The translations under genes were made by a program, and so were the position numbers. The notes beneath the pieces are model-generated. The model did not search any database. It was given only the letters and a program-made list of their open reading frames with translations, and was not told the origin of the DNA. Positions 1-6,063 of a stretch of 8,338 nucleotides of DNA are shown here, in pieces. Each line of letters begins with the position of its first letter. The first letter of the stretch is position 1. The DNA is from Burkholderiaceae bacterium (GTDB lineage Bacteria; Pseudomonadota; Gammaproteobacteria; Burkholderiales; Burkholderiaceae_C): positions 1 through 8,338 of the forward strand of contig JAFMJA010000113.1 in NCBI GenBank assembly GCA_017853735.1, given 5' to 3'.

Positions 1-4
1 CCGC

Positions 5-1000
5 TCAGATTTTGCGGGCAGCCTTGAGCCGATCAATGGTCGCTTTTTCGGCGGCAAATGTTTTTTCAGCGTAATTGGCGTACTCAGTGGTGTTCATATA
101 GATCACCGGCTGGTAAAACTTGTCCAGCGTTTCGAGAACCTTTGGATCATCAAGGGTTTTTTTGAAAGCATCGTGCAAAACCTTCACCAGGGCGGGATCC
201 ATATTTTTTGGACCACCGATTCCAAAAGGAGATTCGCTGACGGTGTCCCAGCCGCTTTCCTTGACGGTGGGGACATCGGGAAAGGCCTTGTTGCGCTCGC
301 GGCCCAAGGTGGCCAACAGATTGAGCTTGCCGGCGCGGACATGAGGCACGAACTCAGTGGTGCCGCTCATGATCGGAATATGCCCGCCGAGAATGGCGGG
401 CAGCAGCTCTGCAGAGCCCTTGTATGGGATGTCTTGCAGCTGGATGTCAGCCTTGAGCGCAAACTCCTCGATGGCCAGATGCGGGGTGGTGCCGGTGCCA
501 GTGTGGCCATAAGAGACCTTACCTGGGTTGGCCTTGGCATAGGCCACCATCTCTTTCAATGACTTGTAAGGAGCATCAATGCGCGCGGCCAGCCCGAAGG
601 TGTAACCTGTCAAGCAAACAATGTGGGTCAGGTCCTTGATTGGATCAAAGAGCATTTTCTGCATGTGCGGAAGGCGGTAGATCCCCAGCGGCAATTGAGT
701 CAGGCTGTAGCCATCCGGCTTGGCTTGCGCCATCGCGCTCGCACCGAGTGTTCCTCCCACGCCAGGTCGGTTTTCAACAATGATGTTGCCACCCAAGGCA
801 CGTGATGCACTTTCGGCAAAAGCACGCATCACCACATCGCTGCTACCTCCAGCTGGCCATGGCGCAATCAGGCTAATAGTGCGACTTGGATATTTATCCT
901 GCGCCAGCGCCCAAGGGCTGACGATCGCAGCGCTGGCCATGACGGCAGCGCGTGAGATCACTTGTCGACGATTCAACAAATATTGAGCGGTAGTTTTCAT
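5..1000 (-). CDS. Bug/TTT-family periplasmic substrate-binding protein
   Basis: A complete 331-residue protein of the Bug (tripartite tricarboxylate transporter receptor) family, which binds carboxylates or related small molecules in the periplasm. The N-terminus has a twin-arginine-like signal (N10-R-R-Q-V-I-S16), a hydrophobic stretch at about 18-33 and a likely cleavage site after ALA (31-33). Family motifs follow in order: PWPAGGSSD (47-55), VENRPGVGGTLGA (75-87), PDGY (95-98), a ligand-loop region DIPYKGSAELLPAILGG (190-206) and PDVPTVKESG (241-250). Length is typical for the family. The ATG is preceded by an AGGGAGA ribosome binding site on the minus strand. The start overlaps the stop of the upstream amidohydrolase gene (ATGA, 997-1000), so the two are probably co-transcribed and translationally coupled. 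No TctA or TctB membrane gene is visible, so the cognate permease must lie elsewhere. The ligand is unknown; the link to the amidohydrolase suggests a shared substrate, which is inference. Confidence 0.93.
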   Translation of the reverse strand: MKTTAQYLLNRRQVISRAAVMASAAIVSPWALAQDKYPSRTISLIAPWPAGGSSDVVMRAFAESASRALGGNIIVENRPGVGGTLGASAMAQAKPDGYSLTQLPLGIYRLPHMQKMLFDPIKDLTHIVCLTGYTFGLAARIDAPYKSLKEMVAYAKANPGKVSYGHTGTGTTPHLAIEEFALKADIQLQDIPYKGSAELLPAILGGHIPIMSGTTEFVPHVRAGKLNLLATLGRERNKAFPDVPTVKESGWDTVSESPFGIGGPKNMDPALVKVLHDAFKKTLDDPKVLETLDKFYQPVIYMNTTEYANYAEKTFAAEKATIDRLKAARKI

Positions 1001-2037
1001 GATGTCTCCCTGGTTGAGTGGTGGTGCAGACCGAGCAGCTGATAGGCATTGCCAAAATAAATCTTGCGCGCATCTTCCTTGTCCAGCTTCAGGTCTTCGA
1101 TGGAGCGGATACCCTCTCGGATGAACATTGGCCCTTCCTCCGGATCGAAGGGGCAGTCACTGGCAAACACCACCTTGCCGGGACCGAAAAAATCCAGCCC
1201 GCAGCGAAGCGCCGAGGCCGAGCCGCCCAGCACGGTGTCGCCATAAAACATCTTGAAATACTCGATCGGCGGTTTTGTTAAGCGCTTGAGCACCTCGGCC
1301 TCGGCGCCATCCACGCTACGACTGCCCAGTTGCGCCCACAAGGTTTCCGCGCGACCCGAGAAATACGGCAACATGCCGCCACAGTGGTGGGTGATCAGCC
1401 GCAGATTGGGCAGACGCTCAAGCAGCCCCGAAAACACCATACGCGCCATGGCCACACTGGTTTCCACCGGCCAGCCCAGCACCTGCCAGATTTCGTACTT
1501 GGACTTGTCCTCACCCGGGTAGTCGGCGCGGGTGGCGCCGCGGGTGGGGTGCATCCACACCGCTTTTTGGTGGTGGTTGGTGATGCGCTCGAAGATGGCA
1601 AACAGTTCGGGATCGTCCAGGGCGTGGCCATTCACACTGGTCAGAATCTGCACACCACAGGCGCCAAGCTGCTCGATCGCAAAATCCATTTCGGCCAAGG
1701 CGGCGCTTGGGTTGTTCATGGGCAGCGAAGCCACGAAGGTGGGGAATTGATCAGGCCAGCGCCGGCAAATCTCAGCCATGCCCTCGTTGGCCACCCGCGC
1801 GTAGGATGGCGACTCATTGGGCCCACCCAGCATATCGGGCGAGGGCACGGCCAGCGAAATCACCTGTTGCACTTCGGGCCAGGCTTGCAGCATCTTGACG
1901 CGTGCCTCCATATCCCAGAGCAGGCGCAGATTGCTCATGCGCTTGACCATGCCGGGCTCCTTGCCGTGCTGTTTGACCAGTTCCATGTACGCAGTCGGCA
2001 TGACATGGTTGTAAATGTCGATCTTGGGCTCGTTCAA
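997..2037 (-). CDS. Amidohydrolase_2 (ACMSD-like) family metal-dependent hydrolase/decarboxylase
   Basis: A 346-residue protein of the amidohydrolase superfamily, ACMSD-like branch. This branch includes decarboxylases of aromatic or muconate-type acids and some hydrolases. Metal-site elements can be followed: H11 in DIYNH (7-11), H163 in WMHPTRG, H217/H218 in ITHHCGG and D294 in FASDCPFD. The first ligand pair, normally HxH, reads Y9-N10-H11, so one usual histidine is replaced by tyrosine. The start is TTG at 2037. An in-frame TAG lies three codons upstream, there is no other start before the metal motif (the next Met is residue 13), and an AAGG ribosome binding site sits about 9 bases upstream. 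Length fits the family (about 300-350). It is the first gene of a minus-strand pair with the Bug gene at 5-1000. The substrate is unknown; an aromatic or dicarboxylic acid derivative would fit the context. Confidence 0.88.
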   Translation of the reverse strand: MNEPKIDIYNHVMPTAYMELVKQHGKEPGMVKRMSNLRLLWDMEARVKMLQAWPEVQQVISLAVPSPDMLGGPNESPSYARVANEGMAEICRRWPDQFPTFVASLPMNNPSAALAEMDFAIEQLGACGVQILTSVNGHALDDPELFAIFERITNHHQKAVWMHPTRGATRADYPGEDKSKYEIWQVLGWPVETSVAMARMVFSGLLERLPNLRLITHHCGGMLPYFSGRAETLWAQLGSRSVDGAEAEVLKRLTKPPIEYFKMFYGDTVLGGSASALRCGLDFFGPGKVVFASDCPFDPEEGPMFIREGIRSIEDLKLDKEDARKIYFGNAYQLLGLHHHSTRETS

Positions 2038-2074
2038 GTGGGGCTACCTTAAAAGTGGGAAAAGACTTCTAACC

Positions 2075-2103
2075 ACTCTAGCCCAAGGTGCCCAATATTT
2101 CCA
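2075..2103 (-). promoter_or_regulatory. Candidate sigma-70 promoter for the amidohydrolase-Bug operon
   Basis: Read on the minus strand, TGGAAA (2103-2098) and TAGAGT (2080-2075) are separated by 17 bases, each matching four of six consensus positions. Transcription would begin near 2068, giving a leader of about 30 bases that includes the AAGG ribosome binding site before the TTG start. The match is only moderate and could be chance. Confidence 0.28.
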
Positions 2104-2169
2104 TAGGGCTTCTACCCAGGCCGCAGGGCGGGCCGGGAAGGCGCTATTTTCCGTGGCCCGCCGACAAAC

Positions 2170-2203
2170 TTGGATCTATGCGGCAATATTTGGAATCCAC
2201 GCG
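2170..2203. repeat. Imperfect direct repeat, possible operator
   Basis: TTGGATCTATGCG (2170-2182) and TTGGAATCCACGCG (2190-2203) begin exactly 20 bases apart, about two helical turns, within the divergent intergenic region. GACAAACT (2163-2170) and GACAAATT (2203-2210) border the pair at a 40-base spacing. Phased repeats between divergent operons often bind a shared regulator. No regulator gene is present in the window to pair with it, and the identity is imperfect. Confidence 0.25.
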
Positions 2204-2336
2204 ACAAATTAAGCACTCATGAGCGGTGTCCCGCCTGGAGACCATCGTCGGAACCGGGGCTAGCAGAGCGCGGGCATTGTTGCGCTGCGATGACAAAAAA
2301 CCAGCGGGCACCCCAACAGGGTTAAGCGCCCTGGCG

Positions 2337-2342
2337 TATAAA
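2337..2342 (+). promoter_or_regulatory. TATAAA, possible -10 box for a leaderless DUF3237 transcript
   Basis: TATAAA matches five of six -10 positions and ends six bases before the ATG at 2349. Transcription would then start at or near that ATG. This could explain the absence of a purine-rich ribosome binding site before this gene. The -35 region is poor: CCAACA at 2313-2318, with an 18-base spacer, matches only three positions. The site may be coincidental. Confidence 0.22.
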
Positions 2343-2348
2343 CGCAGC

Positions 2349-2870
2349 ATGAACAAGACTAATAGGCCGGCTCCTAATAGGCCGGCTCTGACGCCCCCAG
2401 CGCTTGAACATATTGCTGACCTGAGTGTCACCGTAGGCTCGCCGGTGGAGGCGGGCAATACCGCTGGCTTGAACAGCCGTGGCCGAAGACGCATCATTCC
2501 CATTACCGGCGGCACCCTCCGAGGGCCAAGACTGCAGGGTCGTGTCTTGCCGGGCGGCGCTGATTTCCAACTGATCGTCTCTGACACGGCCGCCGATCTG
2601 GATGCGCGCTACATCATCGCGCTGGATTCGGAGGGCCTTGCTGGCGAGCATCTTTATGTGCAAAACCGTGCCGTGCGGCGTGGGAGCGCGCAAGACATCG
2701 CGCGATTGGTCAGGGGTGAGCCGGTGGACCCGTCAGCGATTTATTTCCGTTGTGTGCCAACATTTGAGGTGTCTTGTCCGTCTCTGTCGTGGTTGACAGA
2801 GAGCATCTTTATCGGAACCGGCGCACGTTACCCGGACCGTGTCGAAATCAGTCTTTTCAGGGTGGCATGA
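2349..2870 (+). CDS. DUF3237 (UPF0311) family protein
   Basis: A 173-residue protein recognised as DUF3237 by its conserved string of motifs: GRRRIIPITGG (45-55), LPGGADFQ (67-74), DLDARY (83-88), NRAVRRG (106-112), a YFR at 132-134 followed by PTFE (137-140), and WLTESIFIGTGAR (148-160). These small beta-rich cytoplasmic proteins have no established biochemical activity and are often found near catabolic genes. The start is taken as ATG at 2349 because the domain begins near residue 19 and the in-frame sequence upstream, reaching a GTG at 2226, does not resemble the family. No clear ribosome binding site precedes the ATG. The Pro/Asn-rich N-terminus (NRPAP-NRPAL, residues 5-14) is encoded by a 15-base tandem duplication and is probably not functionally important. 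The stop overlaps the ATG of the permease gene (ATGA, 2867-2870), so this gene leads a plus-strand operon. Confidence 0.85.
   Translation: MNKTNRPAPNRPALTPPALEHIADLSVTVGSPVEAGNTAGLNSRGRRRIIPITGGTLRGPRLQGRVLPGGADFQLIVSDTAADLDARYIIALDSEGLAGEHLYVQNRAVRRGSAQDIARLVRGEPVDPSAIYFRCVPTFEVSCPSLSWLTESIFIGTGARYPDRVEISLFRVA
2359..2388 (+). repeat. Perfect 15-bp tandem repeat, two copies
   Basis: CTAATAGGCCGGCTC occurs twice in direct succession (2359-2373 and 2374-2388) inside the first 14 codons of the DUF3237 gene. The unit is a multiple of three, so the reading frame is kept and the protein gains a repeated NRPA. It looks like a replication-slippage duplication. Confidence 0.95.
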
Positions 2871-3766
2871 GCCAGCGCAAAGAGCATCTGGATGGCTTGG
2901 CGATGAGCCTCTTGCTGGCGTGCTGCATTTTTTGGGGATTTCAGCAGGTCCTGATCAAAGCCACCCTGCCCAGCATCGCCCCGGTTTTTCAGGCGGCCCT
3001 GCGCTTTGCCGGCGCCACTGTTCTGCTCTGGCTTTGGAGTCTGGCGCGCGGCGAGAAACTGTTTGACAAAGACGGCACGTTGGCCGCCGGTTTGCTGGCA
3101 GGCGGCCTGTTTGCGGGTGAATTTGCCTGCCTCTACAGCGGGTTGCAATTCACCACGGCATCGCGGCTGACGGTGTTTCTCTACACAGCGCCATTCTGGG
3201 TGGCGCTGGTGGTTCCCTTCTTTGTCCGATCCGAGCGGCTCAACCCGATCCAATGGCTGGGCTTGCTGCTGGCGTTCGCCTCGGTGGTGTTTGCCTTGCG
3301 TGAAGGGTTTGTGGCGCCAGAAAAAGAAAACGCATGGCTGGGCGACTTGCTGGCCATCGCGGGAGGCATGTTCTGGGGGCTGACCACAGTGACCATCCGC
3401 GCTACCCGGCTGGCGCAAGTGTCGGCCAGCAAGCTGCTGTTCTACCAGGTGGCGGTGAGTGCGTTGGTATTGCCACTTTTGTCCTTGCACCTGGGTGAGA
3501 GCTGGCGCTGGAAGGTGGATGCGTTTTCAGCGGGCTCGCTTTTTTTGCAGACGGCAGTCGGCGCCTTTGCCAGCTACCTGGTCTGGATGTGGATGCTGGG
3601 CCGCTATCCGGCCACAAAAATTTCTGTCTTCGCTTTCCTCACGCCCATGTTTGCCCTGCTCTTTGGCACTTGGTGGCTGGGCGAGGCACTCACCCCCGGG
3701 CTGCTGTTGGCGCTGCTTGGGGTGGCGTTGGGCATTGTTCTGGTGAACCGGCTGCGCACCGCCTGA
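2867..3766 (+). CDS. EamA/DMT-superfamily transporter (10 TM)
   Basis: A 299-residue inner-membrane protein of the drug/metabolite transporter superfamily with two EamA repeats. Ten hydrophobic segments can be placed at about 12-30, 38-60, 71-93, 99-121, 127-146, 158-177, 188-208, 219-243, 251-271 and 275-294. The first repeat contains FWGFQQVLIKA near its start and the second FWGLTTVTIRA, a typical internal pair. Members usually export amino acids, nucleosides or other metabolites; the substrate here is unknown. The ATG at 2867 is chosen over an in-frame GTG at 2774 because it overlaps the DUF3237 stop (ATGA), has AGGG-type purines just upstream and gives the normal family length. It sits between the DUF3237 and PrdB-like genes, so it may move the substrate or product of that enzyme (inference). 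Confidence 0.92.
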   Translation: MSQRKEHLDGLAMSLLLACCIFWGFQQVLIKATLPSIAPVFQAALRFAGATVLLWLWSLARGEKLFDKDGTLAAGLLAGGLFAGEFACLYSGLQFTTASRLTVFLYTAPFWVALVVPFFVRSERLNPIQWLGLLLAFASVVFALREGFVAPEKENAWLGDLLAIAGGMFWGLTTVTIRATRLAQVSASKLLFYQVAVSALVLPLLSLHLGESWRWKVDAFSAGSLFLQTAVGAFASYLVWMWMLGRYPATKISVFAFLTPMFALLFGTWWLGEALTPGLLLALLGVALGIVLVNRLRTA

Positions 3767-3810
3767 ACACAAACCACCGCAGGCCCACCGTAAAGCATGC
3801 CCACCATGTC

Positions 3811-4776
3811 ATGAAGACCAATAGCCCGGCACACGCAGACCCTGGTTCAGACCAGGACGCGCCAATCCCTTACCTGCAGCGTATTCGAGACTATTACCAG
3901 GGCCTGGGCTACGGCGCCCCTTACGAATGGGCGCACTTTGACCGCGTGCCATTTCATCGCCTGCGTCAACCCTTGGCGCAGTGCCGTGTTGCGCTGATCA
4001 CCACGGCCGCACCCTACCAGGCTGACAAGGGCGACCAGGGGCCCGGCGCCCCCTACAACGCTGCGGCCAAGTTCTACCAGGTGTATTCGGGAGATTGCGC
4101 GCAAGACCCGGATCTGCGGATCGCGCATGTCGCGATTGACCGGCAGCACACGTATGCGAATGACTTGGCGGCCTACTTCCCCCTGGCTGCCTTGCGGCGC
4201 GCCCAGTCCAGCGGGCGCATTGGTGCACTGGCGCCCCATTTCCATGGCCTGCCCACCAACCGTAGCCAGCGAACCACGCTGGAGGTGGACGCGCCCGAGC
4301 TGCTGAGCCGCTGCCAAGCCGACGGCGTAGAGGCGGCCATCCTGGTGCCCAACTGTCCGGTCTGCCATCAGTCGGTCAGCCTGGCCGCGCGCTGGCTTGA
4401 GCAACATGGGATCGCCACAGTCATCATGGGCTGTGCCAAGGACATAGTGGAATATGTGGGCGTGCCGCGCCTGCTGTTCACCGACTTTCCCCTCGGCAAC
4501 GCAGCCGGTCGCCCCGGCGATCTGGCTTCGCAGGATCTCAGCTTGGCGTTGGCCCTGCAGCTGCTGGAGTCGGCCACTGCCGCGCGCACCACCGTGCAGT
4601 CGCCCTTGCGCTGGCGTGCTGATTCAACATGGAAACTCGACTACAGCAATATTGAGAGGCTCACCCCTGAGGAAATTGTCCGGCGGCGCGCTGAATTTGA
4701 TCGAGGCAAGGACGAGGCCAGGAAACTCAGGGACATCGCTGCGCAGGTCGATGGCGCGTCATCTGGCGCCTGCTAG
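3811..4776 (+). CDS. Cys homologue of the glycine/sarcosine/betaine/D-proline reductase selenoprotein B family (PrdB-like)
   Basis: A 321-residue soluble protein related to the B subunits of Stickland reductases (PrdB, GrdB). The key segment is DGVEAAILVPNCPVCHQSV (171-189). PrdB has a selenocysteine followed by GTCHRS at this point, and here the first position is cysteine: C182-P-V-C185-H-Q-S. Codon 182 is TGT (4354-4356), one base from the UGA used for selenocysteine. Other family-like stretches are PLAQCRVALITTAA (54-67), AIDRQHTYANDLAAYFPLAALRR (near 108-130, matching the PrdB segment with Asp before the MFPIDRMRE region), GRIGALAPHFHG (135-146) and LLFTDFPLGNAAGRP (221-235). The start ATG at 3811 follows the permease stop by 44 bases and leaves a natural leader before YLQRIRDYY; in-frame sequence upstream belongs to the permease region. 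No strong ribosome binding site is visible. No GrdA, GrdE, PrdA or selenocysteine-insertion genes are nearby, so a true glycine or proline reductase complex is unlikely. A redox role through the CxxC is inferred. Confidence 0.8.
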   Translation: MKTNSPAHADPGSDQDAPIPYLQRIRDYYQGLGYGAPYEWAHFDRVPFHRLRQPLAQCRVALITTAAPYQADKGDQGPGAPYNAAAKFYQVYSGDCAQDPDLRIAHVAIDRQHTYANDLAAYFPLAALRRAQSSGRIGALAPHFHGLPTNRSQRTTLEVDAPELLSRCQADGVEAAILVPNCPVCHQSVSLAARWLEQHGIATVIMGCAKDIVEYVGVPRLLFTDFPLGNAAGRPGDLASQDLSLALALQLLESATAARTTVQSPLRWRADSTWKLDYSNIERLTPEEIVRRRAEFDRGKDEARKLRDIAAQVDGASSGAC

Positions 4777-4792
4777 GAATGGGGGCTTAGTC

Positions 4793-6040
4793 TCAAATAA
4801 TTCCGGCTTGGCGCAGGGCAGCAATTTGCTCGACGGGCAAGCCAAGCTGAGCCAACACCTCATCGGTGTGCTCGCCCAGGGCCGGGGGGGCGCTGCGCAT
4901 CACTGGCGGGGTGGCTTGCAGCCGCAGGGGGCTAGCCACACCGCGGATCGAGGGCACGCCAGTGCTGGCCACAGCCGCCGGCGAACAGGCCTGTTCCAGC
5001 AAGAGGGCGCGGGCCTTGACTTGGGCGTCATTGAACGCCTGGCCAATGTCATTGATCGGGCCGCACGGCACCGCCTTGTCTTCCAGCAGGGCAATCCACT
5101 CGGCGGTGCTGCGCTGGCGTGTTACCCGATGGAGTTGTGGCACCAGCTCGGCGCGGTGCATGACCCGTTGCGTGTTGGTGGCATAGCGTTCATCGCGCGC
5201 CAGCTCTGGGCAGCCTGCCGCATCGCAAAAGCGCGCGAACTGACCGTCGTTGCCAATGGCCAGCAGCATGGCGCCATCCTGGGTGGGCATGTCCTGGTAG
5301 GGCACCAGGCTGGGGTGGCTGTTGCCCTGGCGCTGCGGCACTGCGCCGGTATTGAGAAATCCGCTGGCCTGGTTGGCCAGAATAGCCATGCCGACATCGA
5401 GCAGGGCCATGTCGATATGCTGGCCGGTGCCGGTGCGGTGCCGCACCTCGACAGCAGCCAGGATGGCCGTGGCGGCATAGACCCCGGTGAAGATGTCGGT
5501 CAGCGCCACCCCCACCCGCTGCGGGCCACCGCCAGGCTCTTCGTCGCTGCGCCCGGTGATGCTCATCATGCCGCTCATGGCCTGCACCATCAGGTCGTAG
5601 CCGGCCCGCTCGGCATAAGGACCGTCCTGGCCAAAGCCAGTGATCGAGCAGTAGATCAAGCGCGGGTTGATGTCTTTCAGGCTGGCATAGTCAAGTCCGT
5701 AGTGCGCCAGACCTCCCACCTTGAAGTTTTCCACCAGCACATCGCTTTGTGCGGCCATCTGCCGGATGATGGCCTGGCCCTCGGGCTTGGCAATGTCCAG
5801 CGTCATGGAGCGCTTGTTGCGGTTGGTGCAGGTGAAGTAGCTGGCGTGCGTGGTGTCCTGGCCTTGGGCATCCTGCAAAAAGGGCGGGCCCCAGTGGCGG
5901 GTGTCATCGCCACTGAGCGGCCGCTCGATCTTGACCACATCAGCGCCCAGATCAGCCAGGATCTGGGTGCACCAGGGCCCGGCAAGCACACGCGAGAGGT
6001 CAAGCACCTTCAGGTGCGGCAGGGCGGCGGGCGGGCTCAT
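4793..6040 (-). CDS. CaiB/BaiF family class III CoA-transferase
   Basis: A 415-residue class III (family III) CoA-transferase that moves CoA between carboxylic acids. The N-terminus LKVLDLSRVLAGPWCTQILADLGADVVKIE (10-39) is the family signature. Next come NRNKRSMTLD (73-82), DVLVENFKVG (100-109), ITGFGQDGPY (133-142) and DIFTG (182-186). The likely catalytic aspartate is D215 in DMALLDVG, and GPIND (327-331) lies toward the C-terminus. Length matches single-domain members. ATG at 6040 is chosen because the longer in-frame extension to 6454 runs antisense through the glutaryl-CoA dehydrogenase gene and lacks homology; a weak GGGAT ribosome binding site lies about 8 bases upstream. The gene follows gcdH by 23 bases in one operon. 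This pairing suggests a succinate- or acyl-CoA:glutarate CoA-transferase similar to animal SUGCT, but the family is broad, so the exact donor and acceptor are inferred from context. It converges with the PrdB-like gene across only 16 bases. Confidence 0.9.
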   Translation of the reverse strand: MSPPAALPHLKVLDLSRVLAGPWCTQILADLGADVVKIERPLSGDDTRHWGPPFLQDAQGQDTTHASYFTCTNRNKRSMTLDIAKPEGQAIIRQMAAQSDVLVENFKVGGLAHYGLDYASLKDINPRLIYCSITGFGQDGPYAERAGYDLMVQAMSGMMSITGRSDEEPGGGPQRVGVALTDIFTGVYAATAILAAVEVRHRTGTGQHIDMALLDVGMAILANQASGFLNTGAVPQRQGNSHPSLVPYQDMPTQDGAMLLAIGNDGQFARFCDAAGCPELARDERYATNTQRVMHRAELVPQLHRVTRQRSTAEWIALLEDKAVPCGPINDIGQAFNDAQVKARALLLEQACSPAAVASTGVPSIRGVASPLRLQATPPVMRSAPPALGEHTDEVLAQLGLPVEQIAALRQAGII

Positions 6041-6063
6041 TGTTGCGATCCCAGTTGGCGTGA

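Larger units (their letters stand above)
2038..2348. other. Divergent intergenic region
   Basis: About 311 bases between the oppositely transcribed amidohydrolase and DUF3237 genes. It should carry both promoters. An open reading frame in frame with the DUF3237 gene continues upstream to a GTG at 2226, but its 41 extra codons look unlike the conserved domain, so this is treated as non-coding. The region holds one weak candidate promoter for the amidohydrolase (2075-2103), an imperfect direct repeat at 2170-2203, two copies of GACAAAYT 40 bases apart (2163 and 2203) and a TATAAA at 2337-2342. No RNA gene or terminator hairpin is evident. Confidence 0.6.

Noticed and set aside
1330..2052. Plus-strand 240-codon frame opposite the amidohydrolase gene
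   Set aside because: Antisense shadow, His/Gly-rich without domain features, while the minus-strand frame carries clear metal motifs.
2054..2077. AGTGG/CCACT inverted repeat upstream of the amidohydrolase
   Set aside because: Five-base arms with a 14-base gap are expected by chance in a region of this size.
2226..2348. 41-codon N-terminal extension of DUF3237 from GTG 2226
   Set aside because: It does not resemble the family, has no good ribosome binding site and lies in the expected promoter region.
2828..3490. Minus-strand 220-codon frame opposite the permease gene
   Set aside because: Gln/His/Arg-rich mirror of a membrane protein; no domain recognised.
3589..3810. 74-codon extension of the PrdB-like protein
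   Set aside because: It mostly overlaps the permease coding region in another frame and shows no family similarity.
4753..4770. GGCGC/GCGCC hairpin near the convergent gene ends, as a terminator
   Set aside because: Only five pairs, inside the PrdB-like coding end and with no T-run, so it is not a convincing intrinsic terminator.
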